Source: Tritrichomonas musculus | Taxonomy: Eukaryota; Parabasalia; Tritrichomonadida; Tritrichomonadidae | DNA length: 64,000 nucleotides | NCBI GenBank assembly: GCA_039105265.1 | Contig: JAPFFF010000003.1 | Location: forward strand, 558,001 to 622,000 | Reading direction: 5' to 3' | In this document: positions 1-7,905 of the stretch, piece by piece | Numbering within the stretch: the first letter of the stretch is position 1 | How the letters are laid out: each line of letters starts with the position of its first letter | Program-made: the position numbers and the translations under genes | Notes under the pieces: model-generated | Told to the model about the DNA's origin: nothing | What the model saw: the letters and a program-made list of their open reading frames with translations, nothing else | The model's database searches: none

Positions 1-2
1 TG

Positions 3-1094
3 CGTAGATTCTTGCCATTATCAAATATAAAATATTTACCAGCTTTTGCAGGAAAACTCGAATTAAGATTATATTTCTCATGTGCTGGTATGCTTTGTTG
101 TCCATGTGGACCATCAAGATCTTTACTTGCTCAACCATCTCTTGCAACTAAATATACTTTTTCTACGATCACTAATGAATTCACACCTGTTGGTGATGAT
201 GTTAAAATATGGATTTCAAGTACATCAGCTAATTCATCAGGCCAAGCATCAGAAAAGACAGATGGAGCTGAAATATTAGCATCAGAAACACCATATACTC
301 TTTATTCTGGTTTACGAAAATTCCAAGTCTATGAGTATGAAATCACTGAATGCTCATCAATTATTCCATGTTTTGGTATAAACAATGAGATTTATCAACA
401 ATTGGTTCAGCGTTATTCAAATCCACAACATCCACTCACATTTCCAACTCAAACATTGTCATTTTACACCTGCACTCAAGCATTAAAACAAATCCAAGAC
501 AAAACAACAGTCACTGTCACTCCAAGATTTGTTGATTCTATCTTTTGTTTATTCCCTCTTCATCAACGTCATCATACATATTTCAAAAATCCACTTTTTA
601 AACATTTCCAATTGAATTGTGGCGGTTATGGCAATATTCCAGCCAAATCTTTCGGAACAGATGGTGAATATCCAGAATTCATTGAATATAGTCAAAATGC
701 AATGAATATGAATGGTGAACAAACCGGTTTCAATAAAGAGGTTATCGCTTCATTATGTAATGTAAGTAAACCTTTAGCCAATATCACAGGTTTATATCCA
801 AACGATAGGACTTCATTCTTTATCGGTTTTGCGACAGAAACAGATGGGACATATCAACAGGGCCTTACAAGTTTATCACCAATTAACTTCGAAATAATCG
901 TCACACAGGAACATGCACAAATAAAAGATCCAAATGATAAATCAGAGAATTATAAAAAGCATTTTTCTCAAATAGTCGATACGCCACCAATATTAGGTTT
1001 ATTAGTTGATGCTTCTATTTCGATTTTAGTGCAGCCCAATGGCATGCCCCCACTGGTTCGAATTGGGAATTATGACATTACAACTCCTGAATAA
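3..1094 (+). CDS. Major capsid-like protein, element 1 (5' end outside window)
   Basis: The frame is open from the window edge to the stop. Its product aligns along its whole length with the 434-residue product at 18,573-19,877: both contain LPLSNIKYLPAFAGK near the left edge, then EYSQNAMNMNGEQ or EYCQNAMNMNGEQ, and both end in IDLTTPE or YDITTPE. The position as first visible structural gene, the length class and the all-beta, Pro/Thr-rich character fit a jelly-roll major capsid protein of Polinton-like viruses. The capsid assignment is inference; no catalytic motif is expected. The next gene starts 22 bases downstream on the same strand. Confidence 0.6.
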   Translation, partial: RRFLPLSNIKYLPAFAGKLELRLYFSCAGMLCCPCGPSRSLLAQPSLATKYTFSTITNEFTPVGDDVKIWISSTSANSSGQASEKTDGAEILASETPYTLYSGLRKFQVYEYEITECSSIIPCFGINNEIYQQLVQRYSNPQHPLTFPTQTLSFYTCTQALKQIQDKTTVTVTPRFVDSIFCLFPLHQRHHTYFKNPLFKHFQLNCGGYGNIPAKSFGTDGEYPEFIEYSQNAMNMNGEQTGFNKEVIASLCNVSKPLANITGLYPNDRTSFFIGFATETDGTYQQGLTSLSPINFEIIVTQEHAQIKDPNDKSENYKKHFSQIVDTPPILGLLVDASISILVQPNGMPPLVRIGNYDITTPE

Positions 1095-1116
1095 AATAGA
1101 ATTTTTCTTTACTTAA

Positions 1117-1548
1117 ATGGCTAATGATTATAAATCCCCAAATGCAGAGATTGTAGGAAGAGAAGGAGTAATGTATAATGAAAATACAGAAAAAGTGCGA
1201 TTTATCAAAGGCAAACATTATGGTATCTTTTCGAACGATAACACTTATGCTGTCACTTTTAATCCCAAGGTCAATTTGCCACCAACGATAGTTCGAGAAA
1301 ATAAACCTGTACGTCCTCCACCAACTAATCAGCACACAACAAAAGGACTTCATGAACCACCAGTAAGCTTAACTGACGGAAAACATTATATTCACCATGG
1401 ATATGTGAAAAAACCGCCACTTTTGCCTCCTTACCTGAAAAAGCCAGAAGATTTAGCTCGAATACAAGGATTAGCAGATGAAAATAATAAAGGATCAATA
1501 ATATATGGACCTAAACACTCAGTTATAATTAAAAATAATATCTATTAA
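1117..1548 (+). CDS. Small conserved virion-like protein, element 1
   Basis: A 143-residue product with a clear counterpart directly after the capsid gene of element 2 (19,905-20,339). Both share NDYKSP/NDYRSP at the start, then EIVGREG and MYNE, a central YAVTFNP or YSVTFNP, a Pro-rich middle and the C-terminal pattern YGP...NNIY. There is no signal peptide or membrane segment. Being fixed directly behind the capsid gene in both elements suggests a capsid-associated or assembly protein, but I recognise no family. The start is the first ATG after the capsid stop, with a short A/T-rich leader. Confidence 0.65.
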   Translation: MANDYKSPNAEIVGREGVMYNENTEKVRFIKGKHYGIFSNDNTYAVTFNPKVNLPPTIVRENKPVRPPPTNQHTTKGLHEPPVSLTDGKHYIHHGYVKKPPLLPPYLKKPEDLARIQGLADENNKGSIIYGPKHSVIIKNNIY

Positions 1549-1677
1549 ATTAAATTAATTTTTATTAATTAAATTATTTTTCTTCTTCTTTTTCTTTTTC
1601 TTCTTTCTTTTCTTCATCCTCTTCTTTTTCATCATCAGAAGGAAAATTAAAAGGACTATCGTCAGAATCAGTACTGA

Positions 1678-1995
1678 TCATTTTAATATATTTTTCTTCT
1701 TTCTTCTTCTTCTTTCTTTTCTTTTCTTTTCTTCCTCCTCTTCTTCTTCTTTCTTTTCTTTATATCTTTTTTCTGCTTCATTCATTTGAATCCATACATT
1801 TATTAGTCTTTTTGTAGCTATTTCTTGGTTTCTCAGTTTGCAGTATCGAACCATCATGAGTGGAATTATCTGTTCTATTTTATAAATCGGGATCTCTTCT
1901 GTTTCTTGTTCTAATAAAGCCCGGATGTCTTTTATGAGGGGCATGAGCTCTTTTTGGATCTGAGTTAATTCATGAGCAAGTTTTTGGATGGACAT
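1678..1995 (-). CDS. Small charged protein, element 1
   Basis: A 105-residue product: a helical N-terminal part (SIQKLAHELTQIQKELMPLI) and a C-terminal run of Glu, Lys and Arg. The minus-strand DNA beyond the stop still reads as an acidic low-complexity stretch to about 1,560. Element 2 has a minus-strand gene of similar size and acidic tail at 21,432-21,803 but in a different slot, so homology is only possible. It lies between two plus-strand genes and faces the 173-residue gene with a short shared leader. The function is unknown. Confidence 0.45.
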   Translation of the reverse strand: MSIQKLAHELTQIQKELMPLIKDIRALLEQETEEIPIYKIEQIIPLMMVRYCKLRNQEIATKRLINVWIQMNEAEKRYKEKKEEEEEEEKKRKERRRRKKKNILK

Positions 1996-2115
1996 TATAT
2001 AAGTGTGATTTGATTATTCTTTCTAAAGTTTTCTTCTTAAATAAATGGCCGGCTACTTATGATAATTCAGAAGTTAATTGGTCCCTTAAAATTTTCAGGT
2101 TTATCTCCAAGGCAA

Positions 2116-2637
2116 ATGATCAAGAAGAGAACAAACGCAACTGGTGTTAACGCAAATATAGCATTGGAGCCAACAGCAGCATCGTCATCGACTTCAAATA
2201 TAAATAATAATATTATTATAAATAAACGAGAAGATGGGAAGGAGGAGATAGTGATAACAAGAGACGTGAATGCTCAAATAGAACCGGAAATCAATGAAAC
2301 AGACGCAAAAAGTGTGATTTTAGAAACATATGCTCAAATACTTTTAAATCAGGATAAAGCGCTTTTAAGCAATTTAATCTTTAAGCATTCTATTATTGTC
2401 CCTAAAGAGTGCTTAGAAGAAATCATAAAAGCAATTCTCAAAGTCACAGAAGTCGAAGTACATCTTGATGAAGATATTGGTTGTTGTGCCGGAAAAGCAA
2501 ACCCAATTCGAAGAATAGAAGCCATTAAAATACTCAAAGAGAACGGCGAAATCGTCACTGATTTCAAACAAGTTTATAATAAAGAATATAATGAATTATT
2601 AAATAACTATCATTTATGTTTAAAGTTTTGCGTTTAG
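2116..2637 (+). CDS. Conserved 173-residue protein, element 1
   Basis: The product is clearly homologous over its full length to the 174-residue product at 20,832-21,356. Shared blocks include MIKKR, SSTSNINNNIIINKR, YAQILLNQDKALL, the paired cysteines of DIGCCAGK/DVGCCAAK, and the end KQVYNKEYNELLNNYH. I chose the ATG at 2,116 because it matches the start of the element 2 copy, although the frame is open further upstream. There is a soluble alpha-helical C-terminal half and no membrane segment. The domain is not recognised; strong conservation between two diverged copies shows it matters to the element. Confidence 0.7.
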   Translation: MIKKRTNATGVNANIALEPTAASSSTSNINNNIIINKREDGKEEIVITRDVNAQIEPEINETDAKSVILETYAQILLNQDKALLSNLIFKHSIIVPKECLEEIIKAILKVTEVEVHLDEDIGCCAGKANPIRRIEAIKILKENGEIVTDFKQVYNKEYNELLNNYHLCLKFCV

Positions 2638-3282
2638 TTAGTTAAAAACCCAGTAAATAGCTCCTCCACCAGTTATATTAAATATTTGGCAATTGCTAAC
2701 TAGAAGAATACAATTCTGAGAAAAAATAATTCCTCCAGGTTCGTAAGATTTAATATTCGAGAATTTGCAATGTTTCAATATAATGGCTTCAGATTGATTT
2801 TTTTTTACAATTCTTGGGACAGGGCAAAAAGGGTTAGGTGATATGGTTGGAGTTAATGAGGGAGTTTGTTTTGGAGGATCATACAGATAAAAAAGTCCAT
2901 GAAGAGCAGAAGCACTTCTGCTTTGGATCATGAGAGTATCAGTAGTGATCGGCATTGATTGTGAATCAAAGAAAACTTGCCATTTCTGACGAACATCTGA
3001 TTTACAATTAATGTTTAATTGACTTAATTGTCCAAAATAAATGTCAATTGTATCAAAATTAGAGTCTTTCATTCCAATTATCCAAAATCGAGAACATGTA
3101 ATTTGTTGTTCAAGAATTCCTCCTTGATAAAGAACGAAGAGATGATCCTTCAAGTCAGAAGTATCCATTTCCCAGTCTCCATAAACTTGAGTAAAATTCC
3201 AAGCAGGTATCCAATTAGCCTCTTCCGGGATTCCATCAGGTCTTTCAAATGATTCAATGAGTATCAATAAGATAGCGAACAT
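2638..3282 (-). CDS. Pmp-like secreted surface-protein fragment carried by element 1
   Basis: A 214-residue product that starts with a short hydrophobic signal-like stretch (MFAILLILIESF). It ends with motifs typical of right-handed beta-helix, polymorphic-membrane-protein-like surface proteins of trichomonads: CKFSNI, PGGIIFSQN, NCQIFNITGGGAIY. Host relatives are much longer, so this looks like the N-terminal part plus one or two coils. It has no counterpart in element 2. It lies between viral genes with stops close together (its stop abuts the plus-strand 173-residue gene), so I infer host-gene capture. The role may be surface exposure or none. Confidence 0.5.
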   Translation of the reverse strand: MFAILLILIESFERPDGIPEEANWIPAWNFTQVYGDWEMDTSDLKDHLFVLYQGGILEQQITCSRFWIIGMKDSNFDTIDIYFGQLSQLNINCKSDVRQKWQVFFDSQSMPITTDTLMIQSRSASALHGLFYLYDPPKQTPSLTPTISPNPFCPVPRIVKKNQSEAIILKHCKFSNIKSYEPGGIIFSQNCILLVSNCQIFNITGGGAIYWVFN

Positions 3283-3360
3283 TGAAAAAAATGAAAACGG
3301 TTATGTCAGATCACATAACATTCTCAAAAAAAAAGATTAATTTAATAAAAGTTAATTCTT

Positions 3361-5124
3361 TTATTTATTAATTTGAAAGAATTGATATGCGTCTTCACGC
3401 AATTGATAAATTGCTGCCTTTGAGCCATCTTTGGTTTCTCGGCAGTATTTGAGAACGCTGTTTCGAAAGGCTTGCATTGTTCCCACAGCATATCCATTTT
3501 CGGTGCACCAAGCTTTAAAGGATTCAAAGGCCTGCTTCTTTTGTATTCCATGGATAAATTGTGAAACATTCAGCTGAATGAATGCTGAGTATGGATTCTT
3601 CGAAAAGTTAATAATGTCTGTTTTCTCTCTTGTCAAAGGAATGATTGTCGGATCCCATTGGGAAAGATCAATTCTTCTGAACCAAGATAACAGGATCGAA
3701 AAAAAATCAGGAGTGAAGGACCCATAAAGATTATTAAAATAGTCTTTATCTCCTCGTTTTTCTGCTGAAACTTCCATAACTATGTATCGTCTATCATCTT
3801 CTGCTATTTTGATTGGTGCAAAATTGTTCGAAAGGAAGATAAAGTTGGCAACATTTTGCTGAGTAAAGACGTCCTGATACTTCTTGTGAATGTCAATTGA
3901 CTCTTCCGTGATCAATGTCTTTAAGGTGTCGTCATCATATTTCTTGTTGCCGATAAAACTCTTTACTTCATTACACACAAGCAACATTTTATACATCAAA
4001 CTTCCATTAAATTTGCCTGTGAGATAATCAAGTTTGGCATCAGGATTGGCATAACCACCAAAAAGTTTACAAATAGTGTCAGTAAACGTGTTTTTCCCAG
4101 TACCCTGCATACCTGTTATGACGAGTGCTGTTTTGGTCTTTTTTCCAATATTTTGGATAATATACGATATCCAGGATATGACATAATTGAAAACATCTTT
4201 TCTTTTTTTGCATATGATGGCAAAAATATGAGAAAGGAATGGCTGAATAACTTCTTGTCTTATATTTTGTCCAAAGCATAAAGGATAATCAAATCCCTGG
4301 AAGAATTGAAACACATCCAATCGTCCGGTGTAGAATGCCATCTGCTCTATTGTCAAAAAGTTTGTATTTGTTCCTTCCTGCAAAACTTTATATGCTGTAA
4401 TTGCTTTTGTCGTTTTGCCCAAAGTTATTGACTTTAGTTTTTGATTGAACTGTGCCATAGTAGTGAATGTCAGTTGTGCGTGATTGTACTTTGGGTCTCT
4501 CACTTTGAGGAGAAAAATTGATGGCACAACATCAATATGTTTAGCAACTCTGACAAGATCAGTCATGAATTCCCCGACTCTGATGCCAAACCCTGTGCTT
4601 TTCCTATAGTCTTTGTGTCTGATGCTAGTTAATGAAAAATGGGTATATGTTTCAATTTGAGCTGAGTCATTAATGGTGTTATTAAAGTACGTCTCAAGCA
4701 TGTAATTCCTCTGTCTTTGAGGTAAACAGTTTAAGAAATCGAATAACCATCTGTTCCCTTTGAGAGTTTGATTATTTAGCCAATTTTCTTCGACAAATTC
4801 TTCACTATTTCCCTCTTTGAGACACCACCATCTTTTCATGATTTGCTTTTTGAAATCGGTCTTATATGGTGCAATAGATATTGAATTGAATACCTGACCA
4901 AAATTCTCTTCGTTTGGTTCCAACAATGAATAAAGGGCCAATAAATCATCACCGTCAAGTTTAATTGGGTTATTGTTGACACAAAGATCATTATCATTAA
5001 AATCTGGGTGGTAATGTGGCAGGACATTTTGAATTATTATTTGGTCTTCATCGTTACTATCATCCAAATAAGGATCTTCTTCAGTCATTTGTTCTTCTTC
5101 AGTCATTTGTTCTTCTTCAGTCAT
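3361..5124 (-). CDS. D5-like superfamily 3 helicase, element 1
   Basis: A 587-residue replicative helicase. Residues about 338-346 form Walker A (GMQGTGKNT), about 381-387 Walker B (LLVCNEV), and about 427-434 motif C with the sensor Asn (NFIFLSNN), followed by the DDRRY arginine-finger region. This is the pattern of poxvirus D5 and P4-type primase-helicases, which unwind DNA at viral origins. The last ~60 residues (FKAWCTENGY ... YQLRE) look like the winged-helix tail usual in the family. No primase catalytic motif is evident in the N-terminal half. The N-terminus repeats MTEEEQ, leaving three candidate start codons; I keep the outermost. It is divergent from the bZIP-like gene 49 bases away, so they probably share a promoter region. 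No copy is seen in element 2. Confidence 0.85.
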   Translation of the reverse strand: MTEEEQMTEEEQMTEEDPYLDDSNDEDQIIIQNVLPHYHPDFNDNDLCVNNNPIKLDGDDLLALYSLLEPNEENFGQVFNSISIAPYKTDFKKQIMKRWWCLKEGNSEEFVEENWLNNQTLKGNRWLFDFLNCLPQRQRNYMLETYFNNTINDSAQIETYTHFSLTSIRHKDYRKSTGFGIRVGEFMTDLVRVAKHIDVVPSIFLLKVRDPKYNHAQLTFTTMAQFNQKLKSITLGKTTKAITAYKVLQEGTNTNFLTIEQMAFYTGRLDVFQFFQGFDYPLCFGQNIRQEVIQPFLSHIFAIICKKRKDVFNYVISWISYIIQNIGKKTKTALVITGMQGTGKNTFTDTICKLFGGYANPDAKLDYLTGKFNGSLMYKMLLVCNEVKSFIGNKKYDDDTLKTLITEESIDIHKKYQDVFTQQNVANFIFLSNNFAPIKIAEDDRRYIVMEVSAEKRGDKDYFNNLYGSFTPDFFSILLSWFRRIDLSQWDPTIIPLTREKTDIINFSKNPYSAFIQLNVSQFIHGIQKKQAFESFKAWCTENGYAVGTMQAFRNSVLKYCRETKDGSKAAIYQLREDAYQFFQINK

Positions 5125-5173
5125 TTCAGAAATGTGAAGAGCTTTTTTGTTTTTTATTTTTTCTCAAAAATAA

Positions 5174-5404
5174 ATGTCCGGACGATTAGATCTTTCAGAA
5201 TTTAATGAAACAAATGTTATCAAAAAGCTCACCAAATCAGAAAGTATACAAAATTTGAAAAGAGGACGAAAACTAAAATACGCTACTGAAGAAGAAAGAC
5301 ATGAAGCTAGAAAACAACAACAAAAAGCATATAGAGAAAGGAAAAAAAGAGAATTAGAAGAATTAAGAGAAAAAGTAAATATGATAACGAATCAGCCCAA
5401 TTGA
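5174..5404 (+). CDS. Small bZIP-like DNA-binding protein, element 1
   Basis: A 76-residue product. After the N-terminal LDLSEFNET comes RGRKLKYATEEERHEARK, then QQQKAYRERKKRELEELREK, which resembles the basic region of fungal AP-1/Yap bZIP proteins (a QNR-AQRAFRERK pattern) followed by one or two leucine-zipper heptads. RGRK resembles an AT-hook core. The homologue in element 2 is at 21,880-22,158 and sits in the same slot, between a minus-strand gene and a tandem-repeat array. I infer a transcription or replication regulator of the element; the zipper is very short, so dimerisation is uncertain. Confidence 0.7.
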   Translation: MSGRLDLSEFNETNVIKKLTKSESIQNLKRGRKLKYATEEERHEARKQQQKAYRERKKRELEELREKVNMITNQPN

Positions 5405-5437
5405 ATACCTAATTGGCTTGTATTTTATTTTTGTTTT

Positions 5438-5810
5438 TCAATAATTATTCAATGATTCATGCGTCCAATAAAATTCAATGATTCATGCGTCCAATAAAAT
5501 TCAATGATTCATGCGTCCAATAAAAAAAACATTCAATAATTCATGCGGCCATGACCTCATGAAGTATTCAATTTTCTTGCGGACAAAAAAAATTCAATGA
5601 TTCATGCGGACAAAAAAAATTCAATGATTCAAGAATTCAATGATTCATGCGTCCAATAAAATTCAATGATTCATGCGTCCAAAAAAATTCAATGATTCAT
5701 GCGTCCAATAAAATTCAATGATTCATCAAAAAAAAATTCAATGATTCATGCGGACAAAAAAATTCAATGATTCATGCGGACAAAAAAAAATTCAATGATT
5801 CATGCAGTAA
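5438..5810 (+). repeat. Tandem array of ~26-bp units, element 1
   Basis: About a dozen imperfect units built on attcaatgattcatgcg followed by tccaataaa or gacaaaaaaa. The array fills the space between the 3' ends of the bZIP-like gene (plus) and the small minus-strand gene. Element 2 has an array of a different unit in the same slot (22,140-22,408). It codes for nothing in any convincing frame. Spacing is too irregular, and uninterrupted spacers are absent, so it is not CRISPR. Confidence 0.85.
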
Positions 5811-5813
5811 TGT

Positions 5814-6233
5814 TTAGTAAAAAATTTTTGTGTATATTGTTAATCTTTTATTTTTTATTCTAATACGCTTATTAGAAAACATTGTTCTTATTTCAAGTAT
5901 ATGTGCAAGTCCTTTTTTGGTTAAATTTGTGCCAAAATAACTATTATATAAATCTCTGAGTTCATTTGCATAATAATTATCTTTTCTGAGAGATTTATAA
6001 AATGCCAAGAATTTGGGATTGATATGGAAGCTATCTGGTATTTTGGCTTTTGGACTTAATTCGAAACTAGGAATTTTATCTTCTTGAGAAGATATATGTA
6101 ATGACCGTGAGATATCTTTCCCCAATTTTTCTATTTGATTATCAGGATGCCAGAGCTCTTTGTCTTCTTCTGTTAACTCATAATGAACTAAAGAATCAAG
6201 AAAATCAGTTTCGTCTTCAAAGTATTCAGACAT
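5814..6233 (-). CDS. Small winged-helix-like protein, element 1
   Basis: A 139-residue product. Its C-terminal half aligns with the minus-strand product at 22,435-22,860: ELRDLYNSYFGTNLTKKGL and IRIKNKRLT against DIVNLYNMFFGHELSITRL and KRVKKNNKLI. A Tyr-Asn-x-x-Phe-Gly turn, helix and basic beta wing resemble the DNA-binding tail of D5-type primases, so a DNA-binding role is possible; this is a weak pattern match. The start is the first real ATG at 6,233, although the frame is open about 30 bases upstream. It converges on the bZIP-like gene across the repeat array. Confidence 0.55.
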   Translation of the reverse strand: MSEYFEDETDFLDSLVHYELTEEDKELWHPDNQIEKLGKDISRSLHISSQEDKIPSFELSPKAKIPDSFHINPKFLAFYKSLRKDNYYANELRDLYNSYFGTNLTKKGLAHILEIRTMFSNKRIRIKNKRLTIYTKIFY

Positions 6234-6599
6234 AAAAAGTGTGAACTTTTTCAAAAGAATTTTCAAAATCTATAGGAAAAACATTTTTTAGAATAAAAAT
6301 AACTATTTTATAAATATGTATATTTAATGTAGATATTAAATAATAGTTTAGATTTAAAAAATAAAATACTTTGGAATAAAATTTACATTCTCTCAATTTA
6401 TTGAAATATTTTTAATAATTTGTTTTTTAATAATAATCATAAAAATAATATATATACTTAATATAGATAATTAATAATTAATCGTTAGATTAAAATAAAA
6501 TGTTTATTATAAAAATGATCGGACATTCAATTTTGTGAGAAACGATAATTGAGAGAATAAATTATTCTTAAAAACCGCCATTGCTGACCATTTTTTTTA
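6234..6599. other. AT-rich intergenic region, divergent promoters
   Basis: This stretch lies between the minus-strand gene ending upstream and the repeat-rich gene at 6,600. It is strongly AT-rich with TATATA-like stretches and a T-run just before the ATG at 6,600. I see no gene, and no hairpin or repeat of note. By position it should carry the divergent promoters of the two flanking genes. Confidence 0.4.
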
Positions 6600-7805
6600 A
6601 TGTTCTTCAACAACAACAACAACAACAATCTAAACTCAAAACAAAGACGAATCATCAAACGTCAAATCCAAAGAATGCCAATGCTTAATGACATGCAAAT
6701 GACAAATCAGAATCAATTACTGCAACTCTTGCTGAACAAGCAAGACTCGAATCAATTACTGCAACTCTTGCTGAACAAGCAAGACTCGAATCAATTACTG
6801 CAACTCTTGCTGAACAAGCAAGACTCGAATCAGCAGCCAGACGCAAATCAATTACTGCAACTCTTGCTGAACAAGCAAGACTCGAATCAGCAGCCAGACG
6901 CAAATCAATTACTGCAACTCTTGCTGAACAAGCAAGACTCGAATCAATTACTGCAAAACTTGCTGAACAAGCAAGACTCGAATCAATTGTTGCAACTCTT
7001 GCTGAACAAGCAAGACCAGAATCTGTCGCAAAACTTGCTGAATAAGCAAGACCAGAATCAATTACTGCAAAACTTGCTGAACAAGCAACAAGAGGAGGAA
7101 GAAGAACCTCATTTGCAAATAGAACCTGGCCATGTCATAAATTTTTTGCCAGCTGAACCAGAGGAAGAGACAAAAAGCTGGGAAAGATTAATGGACATAA
7201 TTCTCCAATCCGATCAGCAGCCAAATCCACTCACAAAGTTGGATTGGAGAATTCGTCAAATAATGACCAAATATGTGGACAAAAAGCTGGAAAAGCAAAA
7301 AGCAGATTATGAGACCAAGATCAAGAACCTAGAGGAACAAATTACCAAACTAAAGATACCACCACCACCACCAGCACCAGCACCAGCACCAGCACCGGAA
7401 ATAGATTATGCATCTGTTTCAAAAAGAGTATGCAAAGAACCAGCTTTCTTAGATGAATTGGTGAGAGTGGTAAACAATGCCTGGGATAATAGAGAAAAGG
7501 TTGATCCAGCTGGAATTGCTAAAACTCTAGAAAAAAAGATCAGTAGATCAGAAGAAGCAAGACGTTTAATATTCGTCCATGAAGAATTCAAAAATAAATA
7601 CAGCAAAGATTATAATAGTTCCAAGCTCCAACAAGATCTTTATAATGACTTTACTTCCTCAATAAAAAAGCTCGTTAATGATCCTCGAGAATACCAATAT
7701 TTACTATCACTTCAGGATAATGCTCCAGATGTGAATCTTAAAAACTTACCCACAATTACAGCATGGTGGGTTGAACATTATTTAAAGACACTTTTAATTG
7801 CATAA
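6600..7805 (+). CDS. Repeat-rich structural-like protein, element 1
   Basis: A 401-residue product. After an Asn-rich start, residues about 30-165 are tandem copies of a 13-residue unit, NQLLQLLLNKQDS, with two longer units inserting QPDA. A coiled-coil (LEKQKADYETKIKNLEEQI) follows, then a Pro/Ala hinge (PPPPPAPAPAPAP), then a helical C-terminal domain (VSKRVCKEPAFLDELVRV). The gene in the same slot of element 2 (23,052-24,323) has the same layout of repeats, Pro run and coiled coil but a different unit, so it is probably a fast-evolving homologue. It sits directly before the polymerase. A scaffold or tail-like structural role is a guess. Confidence 0.6.
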   Translation: MFFNNNNNNNLNSKQRRIIKRQIQRMPMLNDMQMTNQNQLLQLLLNKQDSNQLLQLLLNKQDSNQLLQLLLNKQDSNQQPDANQLLQLLLNKQDSNQQPDANQLLQLLLNKQDSNQLLQNLLNKQDSNQLLQLLLNKQDQNLSQNLLNKQDQNQLLQNLLNKQQEEEEEPHLQIEPGHVINFLPAEPEEETKSWERLMDIILQSDQQPNPLTKLDWRIRQIMTKYVDKKLEKQKADYETKIKNLEEQITKLKIPPPPPAPAPAPAPEIDYASVSKRVCKEPAFLDELVRVVNNAWDNREKVDPAGIAKTLEKKISRSEEARRLIFVHEEFKNKYSKDYNSSKLQQDLYNDFTSSIKKLVNDPREYQYLLSLQDNAPDVNLKNLPTITAWWVEHYLKTLLIA

Positions 7806-7905
7806 GGTCATTAATAAACAATTCTTCTCTTATTTTTCTTTTATTTTTTCTTTTTATATTTCTACGGTTTTTAGGTTAATAAAGGTCAATTTAATCACAC
7901 TTAAA

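Noticed and set aside
5438-5810. CRISPR array
   Set aside because: Units are contiguous without spacers, in a eukaryotic virus-like element; the same holds for 22,140-22,408.
6685-6903. Minus-strand repetitive frame opposite the 13-residue-repeat gene
   Set aside because: It is a shadow of the repeat periodicity (39 bases, a multiple of three) with no start context or homologue.
7798-7905. N-terminal extension of the polymerase frame
   Set aside because: It begins at TTG, overlaps the previous gene and translates a T-rich leader; the ATG at 7,906 gives a normal start.
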